Shown here piece after piece: positions 35,275-45,829 of a stretch of DNA of 64,000 bases (the stretch's first letter is position 1; each line of letters begins with the position of its first letter). The stretch comes from Niabella agricola (GTDB lineage Bacteria > Bacteroidota > Bacteroidia > Chitinophagales > Chitinophagaceae). The notes beneath the pieces are model-generated. The model saw nothing but the letters and a program-made list of their open reading frames with translations, was not told the DNA's origin and made no database searches. Where the stretch lies: NCBI RefSeq assembly GCF_021538615.1, contig NZ_JAJHIZ010000003.1, forward strand, positions 4,402,001 through 4,466,000, given 5' to 3'. A program made the position numbers and the translations under genes.

Positions 35275-37053
35275 CTAAATCTTCGCCCGTTTCAAACTGT
35301 CTTGTTTTAGTTTTTCCTTCCGTTCCAGCTCCTTTTTCTTTATGGAGTCTTTGATCTGCTGCAGGCTGTCGCGTACCGCCTTCTGGCGGCTCCAGGTAGT
35401 GCCTACACTGTTCAGGAACATTTTTTTGGCAATAATGGCATCGTGACCATAAATGTCTTCGCGGAAATTAAGCCGGTCATTATCATCCACCCAGGCGGTG
35501 AAATAAGTAATCAGCACGGGGATCGGCCGTTTTACGCGCACAAATTTTTCCTTGCCGCTGTTCATGGCTGAGTCGATCTTCAACGGGCTCCATTTAGCGG
35601 TATCGTCCAGCACGTACTGCGCAAATTTTGCGGGCTCTTTCAGCCGGATACATCCGTGGCTGAAGCTGCGTTTGTCTTTATTAAATAAACTTTTGGCAGG
35701 TGAGTCGTGAAAATAAATATCGTAGCTGTTGGGGAACAGGAATTTTACCAGGCCCAATGAATTCCAGGGACCGGGTTTCTGACGCACCTGACCGTTTACG
35801 ATTTCCATGTGGTTGCGGGCTAAATAGGCCGCGCTGGGGCGACCTCCCATTTCTTTTTTCACGATGCTGGTAGGTACATTCCAATAGGGACTGAACACTA
35901 CCGTTTTGAGCATACCGGTAAATACGGTGGTATTATTACTTTCTTTTCCTACCACTACATTCATATCCCAGGCAGGACGCCCGTTTTCATACACATGCAT
36001 TTTATATTCGGGGATGTTTACCATAATGGCCCGGCCGGAATCCCGGGTTTCAATGGGGATCCAGCGCATCCGCTCCATATTGATCAGGATCTGCTGGATC
36101 CGCTCATCCACCGATACATTCAGGTCTTTAAGAAAAGTTTTCCCGGCCTTGCCGTCGGGTTTGTAACCGTATACTTCTTTTACGGTGTTAACTGCTTCGG
36201 CCAGTGCGGTGTCGTACACATTGGTGAATGTGCTGTCTTCCCCTTCTAGGAAGCCCTCGGTTTTCAGGCGTTTTTTTAATGCCAGCACAGCGGCATCCTT
36301 GTAGCCTGTTTTCATTTCTTCCACCTTGCTGTTTACCCGGGGCCAGCCGCCGGCATCCTTAATGGCTTTGTATTGCTGCAGTTTTTTCCGCAGGGCGGTA
36401 TATTGAGGATTGCGGGGCGCAAAAGCCTCTGAAAATTGCCCCCTGGCCGCTATAACGGAATCGAGCATTGCTTCGAGGGTAAGCTTTTTCTTGGGAATAT
36501 ACCATTCGAGGGTCTTCATATCGAAGTTGGCATCATAGGCATATTCATGATCGGCGTATAAATGGAAGTATTTGGTAAGCGAGAGCTCCAGCTGCTGGAA
36601 GGTGGAGTCGTTTTTAACTTTTACCGATTCGCGGGAGGTGATCAATGCCTCCATCTTTGCGCTCAGCGCCTTATTGTAAACGGAAGAATCTTTCGAATAG
36701 TTCAGGTAATTCTTCAGCAGGTTCCAGAATGAAATGGTGTGCTCCGGGATTCCTTCAGGAGAAAACCAGGCATACTGGTAGTTCCGGCTGTTATAAAAGC
36801 TTTTTATACGGTTAACCAGGGTGTCGCTCAAACTACTGTCCGCCGCCAGGAAGCCGTTTACAAGGCTGCTGTCGATAAACAACTGGTTAAAGGCATTACT
36901 GGTGTCGATGGTGACATCCACCTTTGTGACCGGTTTTTCTACACGGATTACTTTTTGCCGCTCTTTTTTTTCGGCATTTTTACAGGAGAAGATACCGGCG
37001 ATGGTCAGCAGCGCCAGCGGGAGCATCAGTTTTTGAACACGCATCGGATACAT
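35275..37053 (-). CDS. L,D-transpeptidase, YcbB-like, lipoprotein
   Basis: 592-residue cell-envelope enzyme that forms 3-3 peptidoglycan cross-links or attaches proteins to peptidoglycan. Start at 37053 (MYPMRVQ) or 37044 (MRVQKLML). The leader ends in AGIFSC, a plausible lipobox. The N-terminal scaffold (residues 50-330) contains peptidoglycan-binding-like repeats (ALKKRLKTEGFLEGED). The YkuD domain follows: IMVNIPEYKMHVYENG, DIYFHDSPAKSLFNKDKR and the catalytic SFSHGCIRL with Cys468 and His466. The C-terminal tail is charged and coiled-coil-like (DSLQQIKDSIKKKELERKEK). Single gene. Confidence 0.9.
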   Translation of the reverse strand: MYPMRVQKLMLPLALLTIAGIFSCKNAEKKERQKVIRVEKPVTKVDVTIDTSNAFNQLFIDSSLVNGFLAADSSLSDTLVNRIKSFYNSRNYQYAWFSPEGIPEHTISFWNLLKNYLNYSKDSSVYNKALSAKMEALITSRESVKVKNDSTFQQLELSLTKYFHLYADHEYAYDANFDMKTLEWYIPKKKLTLEAMLDSVIAARGQFSEAFAPRNPQYTALRKKLQQYKAIKDAGGWPRVNSKVEEMKTGYKDAAVLALKKRLKTEGFLEGEDSTFTNVYDTALAEAVNTVKEVYGYKPDGKAGKTFLKDLNVSVDERIQQILINMERMRWIPIETRDSGRAIMVNIPEYKMHVYENGRPAWDMNVVVGKESNNTTVFTGMLKTVVFSPYWNVPTSIVKKEMGGRPSAAYLARNHMEIVNGQVRQKPGPWNSLGLVKFLFPNSYDIYFHDSPAKSLFNKDKRSFSHGCIRLKEPAKFAQYVLDDTAKWSPLKIDSAMNSGKEKFVRVKRPIPVLITYFTAWVDDNDRLNFREDIYGHDAIIAKKMFLNSVGTTWSRQKAVRDSLQQIKDSIKKKELERKEKLKQDSLKRAKI

Positions 37054-37252
37054 TCAATTAAAAATTGACAGAAAATTACGGAACTTATTGAAAATACGGC
37101 GGGTAGCGCCAGTAAAATAATGAAGGGGCCTTAGGGCGGCTCCTTTCTTTGGCCGATGTTTTTCGTCATTTTCTATAAGTTTTAAGTGTTTATGAGGACA
37201 AAAATACAGGCAAAGTCCTGATAAATGTATTTTTTCCACAGGTTATTAATAA

Positions 37253-39334
<2,082 letters not shown>

Positions 39335-39356
39335 TGGTCTAAATACTAAATACTCT

Positions 39357-39611
39357 ATGCAATTAGAAATATTAACTCCCGAGAAAAAGATCTACAGCGG
39401 CGATGTTTATGGTGTGCAGATGCCCGGAATTTCCGGTTCGTTTGAGATACTGGACAAACACGCGCCCCTGATCGCGGCACTGCAGGAAGGAAAGCTGAAG
39501 ATCTTAAAGGACCGCAACAACGACGCCAGCTATTTTCAGATCCAAAGCGGATTTGTAGAAGTGCTGAACAACAAGGTAACCGTGCTCATCGAAGGAGCCC
39601 TTTCTTTATAA
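39357..39611 (+). CDS. atpC: F1 ATP synthase subunit epsilon (short form)
   Basis: 84 residues: MQLEILTPEKKIYSGDVYGVQMPG, GSFEILDKHAPLIAAL, and a closing NNKVTVLIEGALSL. This is the N-terminal beta-sandwich that contacts gamma and the c-ring. The C-terminal helical hairpin that inhibits ATP hydrolysis in other bacteria (full length about 130-140) is absent, as is usual in Bacteroidota. The gene is 42 bp after the S23-type gene and ends the transcript at a strong terminator. The atpD-atpC order is standard, so the gene between them is the anomaly. Confidence 0.92.
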   Translation: MQLEILTPEKKIYSGDVYGVQMPGISGSFEILDKHAPLIAALQEGKLKILKDRNNDASYFQIQSGFVEVLNNKVTVLIEGALSL

Positions 39612-39633
39612 ATAATCGAAAATCTTTATATGG

Positions 39634-39660
39634 AGCCCGTTTGAAAGAACGGGCTTTTTT
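39634..39660 (+). terminator. Rho-independent terminator after atpC
   Basis: AGCCCGTT-TGAAAG-AACGGGCT followed by six T: a perfect 8-bp stem with T-tail, 23 bp after the atpC stop. Confidence 0.9.
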
Positions 39661-39801
39661 ATGCCCCGGATCACAGAAATCTGTAATAGTCCGCCGAAGC
39701 GATAGCCTTCATTCTCAGATAAGGCCAACCAATGGAATCGCCTTTAAAGGACTAATAATCTGGTCGTTAAAAAGTATCAGTGTTTCTTCCGGCTGGCTGT
39801 G

Positions 39802-39872
39802 TATACCCTATTTGGGGTATAATTCTTGCTTCTGCAACGATCTGGGGAAAAAACTTTCCATTTTTTTGGAAA
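39802..39872. promoter_or_regulatory. Two inverted repeats upstream of gldK
   Basis: The 330-bp gap before gldK holds TATACCC-TATTTG-GGGTATA (39802-39821) and TTTCCA-TTTTTT-TGGAAA (39855-39872). Neither has the context of a terminator. They may be operators or leader hairpins of the gld operon. The plus-strand ORF running through this gap and into gldK in another frame is not a gene. Confidence 0.35.
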
Positions 39873-39941
39873 AGAGGTTTAATTTGCTCGGATTCTGGCA
39901 GACATTTTGCGAATCAAAAGTTTTTAAACCTAAATCTTCCC

Positions 39942-41177
39942 ATGAGGAATCATCTTCTTTTTTTCATTGTTGCGTCCTTGCTGTGTGTGCATTCATATTC
40001 CCAGAAAAGTGTTAGTTTAAGAAAAGTTGTAGGTAAGAAGTCCGAAATCGGTGCTACGCTGCCGATGTCGGTGGTCGAAATCCCCACCGGAACCTTTATC
40101 ATGGGAAATCACGGCGACTCTACCTCGCCTACCAGTCAGGACCAGCAACGCCCGGTTTTGATCAGTGGTTTTTATATGTCGGCAACCGAGGTTACCAATG
40201 CCCAGTACCGGGAATTTGTAAACTGGGTGCGCGACTCTATTGCTGCAAAACGGCTTGGCGGACAGTATGTGACCATTGTTGGGAATGATAGCGCCGTGAA
40301 CTGGAAAATGGCCTCCCGGATCAATTATTCCGACCCGGCCATCCTTTCGCAACTGGGCGACCTGGTGCTGGACCCTTCTAAAACGATCAGTCAGAAGCGC
40401 ATGCTGAACCCGGATAAACTCATCTATGCACTGGAGGGATTCAATTACCAGGAAGCGGCAAAAAGAGAAAATAAAGGCCGGGACGCCAAGGATTTTGTAT
40501 ACCGCTACACGGTTCAGGTATACCCCGATACCCTGGCATGGATGCGGGATTTTGGATATTCCAACAATGAGCAGATGGCAGTAAACTATTTCAGCAGTCC
40601 CAAATACCAGAATTACCCGGTGGTGGGTGTAAGCTGGAAGCAGGCCAGTGCTTATTGCGACTGGATGACCAAGCACAAGATCCTGGCACAGCAATCCCGT
40701 AATAAGGGAAATGCTGGCGGCAAGGCAAGGCTTCCTACAGAAGCCGAATGGGAATATGCTGCCAGTTTGAACAGCAAAAACGAGCCTAAAAAAGAAAACG
40801 GGCCAAAGGATACCGCCAGTGACGAAATCGGTAACAATACAAACGCCGCCATACCAGGTGAAGGCAAAATTTTCCCGGTATATGTAAAGGGGGCTAAAAA
40901 AGGTAATTTCGGGTTATTCAATCTTGCGGATAACGTATCTGAATGGACGACTACGTCCTACTATGAAGGCGGGGAGAATTTCCAGAACCGGTTTAACCCC
41001 GATATTCAGTGGGGTACACCGGAATCAGAATCCAGGGCACAGCGGCGGAAAGTGATCCGCGGCGGCAGCTGGAAAGATACGCCTACATTCATGACCGCGG
41101 AGAACCGCTCGTTTGAAGACCTGGATGCATCGCATTCCTACCTCGGGTTTCGCATTGTGGTGAACCTGCCTGAATAA
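39942..41177 (+). CDS. gldK: Gliding/T9SS protein GldK (FGE-sulfatase fold)
   Basis: 411 residues from ATG 39942 (MRNHLLFFIVASLLCVHSYS). GldK/PorK forms, with GldN/PorN, the periplasmic ring under the outer membrane in the type IX secretion system. The body is a formylglycine-generating-enzyme-like domain: IPTGTFIMGNHGD, FYMSATEVTNAQYREFVNWV, YPVVGVSWKQASAYCDWM, RLPTEAEWEYAASLN, GNFGLFNLADNVSEWTT, VIRGGSWKD, SHSYLGFRIVVN. GldK is normally a lipoprotein, yet here the leader reads SLLCVHSYSQ, with no proper lipobox. Identity is fixed by the following gldL, gldM and gldN. Longer in-frame starts lie in the non-coding gap. Confidence 0.92.
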   Translation: MRNHLLFFIVASLLCVHSYSQKSVSLRKVVGKKSEIGATLPMSVVEIPTGTFIMGNHGDSTSPTSQDQQRPVLISGFYMSATEVTNAQYREFVNWVRDSIAAKRLGGQYVTIVGNDSAVNWKMASRINYSDPAILSQLGDLVLDPSKTISQKRMLNPDKLIYALEGFNYQEAAKRENKGRDAKDFVYRYTVQVYPDTLAWMRDFGYSNNEQMAVNYFSSPKYQNYPVVGVSWKQASAYCDWMTKHKILAQQSRNKGNAGGKARLPTEAEWEYAASLNSKNEPKKENGPKDTASDEIGNNTNAAIPGEGKIFPVYVKGAKKGNFGLFNLADNVSEWTTTSYYEGGENFQNRFNPDIQWGTPESESRAQRRKVIRGGSWKDTPTFMTAENRSFEDLDASHSYLGFRIVVNLPE

Positions 41178-41223
41178 TCAATTTGTATTTCATCAAACAA
41201 TTTATCAATAAAAATTAGCGCGT

Positions 41224-41859
41224 ATGGCTGTTGAAAAAGTTCGCCCGATAGACCGTTACTTGGAGATCTTTTATTCGTTGGGTGCGGTTCCTGTATTGCT
41301 GGGGGTGTTGTTTAAACTTACCGGTACTTCCCCGTTCGGAGACCCCAATGTGTGGCTGCAGATCGGTTTATATACCGAGGTGCTGGTATTCCTGAGCTTT
41401 GGGTTGATGTACCTGTTCAATCCTCCGCAAAAGGTAGATGAGATGGGCAACCCGGCCGGAGCCGAGGACACAGTGGTGGTGAAGAAAACAATGGCGAAGG
41501 ACAGTGCCCTGGTTTCTGTTGATGAAATGCTGAAAGCCGCCGATATTACGCCCGAGAACCTGGGAAGGCTGAGCGCCGGTTTTAAAAGCCTGGAGGCCAA
41601 TATCACCCGGATCAGCCATGCTTCAGAAAGCATTGTGGATACTGAAGAGTATTCCCGGCAGATCAAACAGGCCAGTGCTTCTATCAGCCAGATGAACATG
41701 TATTATAAAAAACTGGCGGAAACTTCCGATGCCCTGGTAAACAGCGCAGAAGATGCCAAGAATACGCAAAAGGAGATTGCCGACCTTTCAAAAAATCTTG
41801 CCCGGTTGAACCAGATGTATAGTGGCATGATCGCCGCCATGCAAATGAAAAACGGATAA
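41224..41859 (+). CDS. gldL: Gliding/T9SS motor protein GldL
   Basis: 211-residue inner-membrane protein that with GldM forms the proton-driven motor of type IX secretion and gliding. Two membrane helices: about residues 16-32 (YSLGAVPVLLGVLFKL) and 43-62 (WLQIGLYTEVLVFLSFGLMYLF). The first contains conserved Lys (FKLTG) and the segment between carries P-rich FGDP; the second helix holds the Glu (TEVLVF) thought to act in proton flow. The cytoplasmic C-terminal half is coiled-coil-like (NITRISHASESIVD, AEDAKNTQKEIADLSKNLARLNQ). Lies 46 bp after gldK and before gldM in the standard order. Confidence 0.95.
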   Translation: MAVEKVRPIDRYLEIFYSLGAVPVLLGVLFKLTGTSPFGDPNVWLQIGLYTEVLVFLSFGLMYLFNPPQKVDEMGNPAGAEDTVVVKKTMAKDSALVSVDEMLKAADITPENLGRLSAGFKSLEANITRISHASESIVDTEEYSRQIKQASASISQMNMYYKKLAETSDALVNSAEDAKNTQKEIADLSKNLARLNQMYSGMIAAMQMKNG

Positions 41860-41905
41860 TCCGTTTATCCTGTAATTTATCAAAATCAAGTAAAGGAATT
41901 CTATT

Positions 41906-43420
41906 ATGGCTTTACCACGAGAGCCGAGGCAGAAGATGATCAACCTGATGTATTTGGTGCTGACAGCATTGCTGGCGCTGAATGTATCATCGGAGGTATT
42001 GAATGCATTTAAGACGATCGATAAGAGCTTGACGAATGCCAATGAAACCATCGATAAGAAAAATAAGACCATCTTTGTTTCACTGGAAGAAAAAGCAAAC
42101 GATCCCAAAACCCAGGAGTTGGCCCAGATCTGGATGCCAAAAGCGGAAAAAGCCCGCCAGCTTTCCGATGACCTGGTTACCTATATTGAGTCCTTAAAGA
42201 CCCAGATCAAAACCGCATCCGGGCTCAATCCCAAAACAGGAGCTTACAAAGAAAGCAACCTGGATGTACCTACCCGGATCATGGTGGATAAAAAACAGGG
42301 TGAGGATCTGCTGAAAAAGCTGACGGGATATAAAACAGCCATCTTATCGATCGATCCGGAAATCAACAACGAGTTCCAGCATGCCCTGCCCCTGGATCTG
42401 AGCATGCCCGAAGTAAAGAACAGCAATAATAAAACCTGGTCCGCCGCCTATTTCAGAAGCACGCCTTCTGTTGCCGCTATTACCATTCTTTCTAAATTCC
42501 AGAACGACGTTAAGAATGCCGAATCTCAGGTAATCGAGTTTTGTCACAATAAGATCGGGGCGGTAAAAGTGGTGTACGATGAGTTTCAGGCCCTGGCAAC
42601 CGCCAATGCACAGTACCTGCTGCCGGGCCAGGAGTTTAATATCACCGCGGGCGTAGGGGCGTTTAGTAAAAATGCACGTCCAACCGTAACCATCGATGGC
42701 GCGGCAGTGCCCCTCAATGCAAACGGACTGGCCGAATATAAAACCGTTGCCGGAGGCCCGGGCACCTATACCAAAAAGGTAAATATCTCTTTTGTAAAGC
42801 CCGATGGCACGACTTCAGTAATCACCCGGGATATTACCTATACGGTGGCCTCTCCAACGGGGTTAACGGTGAGTGCCGATGCGGTAAAAGTATTGTATGT
42901 AGGGCTGGATAACCCCATCTCCGTAGGTGGCGGAAGTGGTACCAGCGCCGATCAGCTGCGGGTTTCCATCAGCCAGGGCAGTATTTCCGGTTCGCGCGGA
43001 AAATATACGGCTCGTGTAACCACACCGGGCACAGCAACTGTTTCTGTAAATGATGGAAAACACACCAGTAATTTTGAGTTCCGGGTAAAATCGGTACCCT
43101 CGCCCACCGCCATGGTTGGGGCCAGCAAGGGCGGCCGGATGCGGGTGAACGATTTCAAAGCACAGGCGGGCGTAAGAGCCGAACTGGAGAACTTTGTATT
43201 TGAAGGAGTGAAGTTTACCGTGTCCAGTTATACCATGACCTTTGCCGGAGCAGGTTACCCCGAGTTTATGCACAAGGCCGTTTCCGGAAACTCATTTAAT
43301 GCAGCCCGGTCGCTGATTGAACGGGCACAGCCCGGAAGCACCATCACGATTGATGAGATCAGGGCTACCGGACCAGGTGGCACAAGAACGCTGCCGCCTA
43401 TTGCGTTTAACTTATATTAA
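41906..43420 (+). CDS. gldM: Gliding/T9SS motor protein GldM
   Basis: 504 residues. A short cytoplasmic start (MALPREPRQKM) is followed by one membrane helix (INLMYLVLTALLALNVSSEVL, about 12-32) that pairs with GldL, then a long periplasmic region with four domains: a helical bundle (about 35-220) and three beta-domains (ITAGVGAFSKNARPTVTIDG, TVSADAVKVLYVGLDNPISV, and the C-terminal YTMTFAGAGYPEFMHKAVSG). The C-terminal domain is the one that meets the GldK/GldN ring. Full length. Between its stop and gldN lies a GC-rich hairpin. Confidence 0.95.
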   Translation: MALPREPRQKMINLMYLVLTALLALNVSSEVLNAFKTIDKSLTNANETIDKKNKTIFVSLEEKANDPKTQELAQIWMPKAEKARQLSDDLVTYIESLKTQIKTASGLNPKTGAYKESNLDVPTRIMVDKKQGEDLLKKLTGYKTAILSIDPEINNEFQHALPLDLSMPEVKNSNNKTWSAAYFRSTPSVAAITILSKFQNDVKNAESQVIEFCHNKIGAVKVVYDEFQALATANAQYLLPGQEFNITAGVGAFSKNARPTVTIDGAAVPLNANGLAEYKTVAGGPGTYTKKVNISFVKPDGTTSVITRDITYTVASPTGLTVSADAVKVLYVGLDNPISVGGGSGTSADQLRVSISQGSISGSRGKYTARVTTPGTATVSVNDGKHTSNFEFRVKSVPSPTAMVGASKGGRMRVNDFKAQAGVRAELENFVFEGVKFTVSSYTMTFAGAGYPEFMHKAVSGNSFNAARSLIERAQPGSTITIDEIRATGPGGTRTLPPIAFNLY

Positions 43421-43429
43421 TGGATCGTT

Positions 43430-43449
43430 TTCCGGGCGCCGGCCCGGAA
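43430..43449 (+). other. Intercistronic hairpin between gldM and gldN
   Basis: TTCCGGGC-GCCG-GCCCGGAA is a perfect 8-bp GC-rich stem, 9 bp after the gldM stop and 16 bp before the gldN start. A-residues, not T-residues, follow it, so it is not an intrinsic terminator. An mRNA processing or stability role is possible. Confidence 0.5.
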
Positions 43450-43465
43450 GAAAAAAAATATACTG

Positions 43466-44512
43466 ATGAAATTGAACATGTTTATGGCCGCTTGTCTGAC
43501 AACAGGATTGCTTTCTGTTTCAGTAAACAGCTTTGCTCAACGGAGTGCGTACGATACGCCCATTTCCTCCTCCGCTAAAAAGCCGGCGGCTCCCAAAGCC
43601 AACACGCCTAAGGACGCTGCAACGCCCGGACAGCCGGATCCGGATAAATCCCCGGTAACGGATAGCATCCAGGCAAATCTTCCCATTGAAGTGGTAGAAG
43701 AGGCGCAGGGAGGCGGTTTGTTTAGCGGATCTTCAAAATCGCTCCGTAAAGACAATGTACTGGAAGATGATATGTCCGACAGTACCGCCACTCCGCTGCC
43801 TTATACGGCCCTGTATGCCTCGGATGCCTTATACCGGGTAAGAGTATGGCGTACGATTGATGCGCGGACACAAAAGAATGCCCGCTATTTCTTTAACAAA
43901 GCGATCGATGGTGACGAAAATGCCCGGTTGATTAATATTATGCTGAAGGCGGTAAAGGACCACGGTGTACAGGCATTTAGTAATATCGACGACCGGTTTA
44001 CCACACCCATCAGCTACGATGAAGTGGTGGCTTCCTTTGGTGGGGGAAAAGACACGGCTGCAAAATATGATATGGACGGGAATATCGTGGGTTACCAGGT
44101 GAGAAGCCGCATGGTGTCCGGAGATTCGGTTTATAAATTCCGGATCAAAGAAGAATGGGTGTTTAATAAAAGAGATGGTAAAACCTATATCCGTATCCTG
44201 GGGATTGCTCCGTTGTCTTCCTATACCACTTCTGATGGGTATACGGTTGCAAACAGTGAACACGCGCTGTTTTGGCTGTATTATCCGGACTTGAGAAAAA
44301 CACTGGTTAGAAGCAATATCGTAAACCCGCTGGATATGGGTGGCCGCATTACCTGGGAGGAAGTATTTGAAAACCGGTTGTTCGACAGCAAGGTGATCAA
44401 ATCTTCACTGGATGCAGAGAACGGATTTAATGAAAACCCGCTTACGGAGGCGCATGCAGCTGAAATTCAGCAGCAGTTGAATAACCTGAGTCGGCGTATG
44501 TGGGGCAAATAA
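43466..44512 (+). CDS. gldN: Gliding/T9SS ring protein GldN
   Basis: 348-residue periplasmic partner of GldK. Signal peptide to about residue 24 (TTGLLSVSVNSFAQ), then a Pro/Lys/Ala-rich linker (SSAKKPAAPKANTPKDAATPG) and the GldN domain: DALYRVRVWRTIDARTQKNARYFFNK, LINIMLKAVKDHGVQAFSN, YKFRIKEEWVFNKRDGKTYIRILGIAPL, ALFWLYYPDLRKTLVRSNIVNP and WEEVFENRLFDSKVIKSSL. All are standard. It closes the canonical K-L-M-N set; an outer-membrane barrel gene starts 9 bp after its stop. Confidence 0.95.
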   Translation: MKLNMFMAACLTTGLLSVSVNSFAQRSAYDTPISSSAKKPAAPKANTPKDAATPGQPDPDKSPVTDSIQANLPIEVVEEAQGGGLFSGSSKSLRKDNVLEDDMSDSTATPLPYTALYASDALYRVRVWRTIDARTQKNARYFFNKAIDGDENARLINIMLKAVKDHGVQAFSNIDDRFTTPISYDEVVASFGGGKDTAAKYDMDGNIVGYQVRSRMVSGDSVYKFRIKEEWVFNKRDGKTYIRILGIAPLSSYTTSDGYTVANSEHALFWLYYPDLRKTLVRSNIVNPLDMGGRITWEEVFENRLFDSKVIKSSLDAENGFNENPLTEAHAAEIQQQLNNLSRRMWGK

Positions 44513-44521
44513 TAATAAACT

Positions 44522-45187
44522 ATGAAAGTAAAAGATTGGATCCTTTTTGCAGGATTTGTTGGCAGCAGTTTGTGTTCGGTAGCCCAAAGTAACGGGCAGA
44601 AAGATTATATCGCCCAAAAAAGCCATGTCGGGATTACGGCTGGCGGGCTGGGCTATTCAGGTCGGTATGCCGTAAAAACCCCGCTGGGTACGCATACTTC
44701 TTATGCAGTTTCCGCCTTCTATGATCATAGCATGATCCTGCCTTCCCAGCTCTTTGTAAGAGGGGAGTTGTTATTTGGCGCATTGCGGGGAAATAATCTC
44801 GACGAAGATGTAAGCGGGCCCAAAGGAAAGTTTAATGCCAACATTCTGGAGGCTACGGTTAAAGCAGAATATGATATCCTGAATGATGCGGTTACCCGCT
44901 GGTCGCCCTATGTACTGGCTGGGGCGGGAGCTTACGGACTGTTTAATTACGCATCTACCAACGGGTTTAAAGAGCGCTCAGATAAACTGGGTTTTATTCT
45001 TCCGGTAGGGGGTGGTGTTAAATACCGGGTAAGTAACCGGGGGCGCATTTTCCTGGAGGGCAATGTACGGTTCCTTTCAAAAAACCTGGATAATCATAAT
45101 CCGGATGGGAGCAATAACCCCAACAAGTATTATTCACTCGGACTTGGATTTTCCTACTCGCTGCAGAAGAGCAACCAGTTGTGGTAA
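44522..45187 (+). CDS. Outer-membrane beta-barrel protein downstream of gldN
   Basis: 221 residues with signal peptide to about residue 20 (VGSSLCSVAQ). Alternating amphipathic strands and a closing aromatic strand (YSLGLGFSYSLQKSNQLW) indicate a small outer-membrane barrel of about eight strands; SPYVLAGAGAYGLF and LPVGGGVKYRV are typical of the porin-like/DUF6089 group. The gene follows gldN by 9 bp and ends at a perfect terminator, so it is the last gene of the gld operon. PorG, an outer-membrane T9SS protein contacting the PorK/PorN ring, is a barrel of this general kind, so a PorG-like role is a reasonable guess from context. Not proven. Confidence 0.7.
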   Translation: MKVKDWILFAGFVGSSLCSVAQSNGQKDYIAQKSHVGITAGGLGYSGRYAVKTPLGTHTSYAVSAFYDHSMILPSQLFVRGELLFGALRGNNLDEDVSGPKGKFNANILEATVKAEYDILNDAVTRWSPYVLAGAGAYGLFNYASTNGFKERSDKLGFILPVGGGVKYRVSNRGRIFLEGNVRFLSKNLDNHNPDGSNNPNKYYSLGLGFSYSLQKSNQLW

Positions 45188-45200
45188 AAGAATGAAATCT

Positions 45201-45237
45201 CAATAAAAAAGCCGGGTAGTGTCCGGCTTTTTTATTG
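45201..45237. terminator. Bidirectional terminator after the gld operon
   Basis: CAATAAAAAAGCCGG, a 7-base loop, then CCGGCTTTTTTATTG: a perfect 15-bp stem whose T-tract works on either strand. It separates the gld operon from the convergent RDD gene. Confidence 0.92.
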
Positions 45238-45264
45238 AATACAGGAGATAGAAAAAGCGCCTGT

Positions 45265-45777
45265 TTATTTTTTAACGACCAGCGTGCCCGCCATTTTATC
45301 GTGCAAGGCTTGCTTTTTATCGTCCCACAACACCATCAGGAATCCGATAAACACGATGATGGCGGAGATGATTTTACCAAAATAACGACCTGTGGCATTC
45401 AGAAAACTGATACGCTGCCCATTCATACCGGTTACTTTTAATCCAAGCGCCATTTTACCCAGGGTAGCCTGTTTGGCACTGGATTCCATCAGCGCAAAAT
45501 AAAGCCATTGAATGACCAGTGGCACACTGTTGCTTTTCCAGTAGGCTGCATAAATAGCCCCGGTATCGGCATTATAAAGTACTTCGCGGGAAAAGCCAAG
45601 GCCAAAAATGTTATTGAGAACAGCACCCGCCACTCCAAGGATTACCCCGTCAATCAGGACCGCGCCCAGGCGCTCCCAAAATGTGCCGTATACGGCGGGC
45701 GGCGCCTCGTTAAAGAGATTTGATTGCTGCTGACGGTTAAAGCCAGGCTGTTGGTAGTTGGGATTGTTTTCGTTCAT
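45265..45777 (-). CDS. RDD-family membrane protein
   Basis: 170 residues. After an Asn/Gln-rich cytoplasmic start (MNENNPNYQQPGFNRQQQSN) come the RDD hallmarks: FWERLGAVLIDGVILGVAG (Arg and Asp in the first helix), a second helix (VIQWLYFALMESS), the conserved QATLGKMALGLKV and a final helix (KIISAIIVFIGFLMVLWDDK) followed by KQALHDKMAGTLVV. Inner-membrane protein; members have been linked to ion exchange, but the role is not established. Single gene convergent with the gld operon. Confidence 0.88.
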   Translation of the reverse strand: MNENNPNYQQPGFNRQQQSNLFNEAPPAVYGTFWERLGAVLIDGVILGVAGAVLNNIFGLGFSREVLYNADTGAIYAAYWKSNSVPLVIQWLYFALMESSAKQATLGKMALGLKVTGMNGQRISFLNATGRYFGKIISAIIVFIGFLMVLWDDKKQALHDKMAGTLVVKK

Positions 45778-45829
45778 AAGTATTGATTTAGTAGTTTAAA
45801 AACGTACCGTTTGCCGGTTGATGGCCGTA

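Noticed and set aside
39641..40015. 124-codon ORF between atpC and gldK
   Set aside because: Begins inside the atpC terminator and runs into gldK in another frame; no recognisable protein features.
43430..43449. Terminator between gldM and gldN
   Set aside because: Stem is followed by A residues on the coding strand and gldN must be expressed with gldM; kept only as an intercistronic hairpin.
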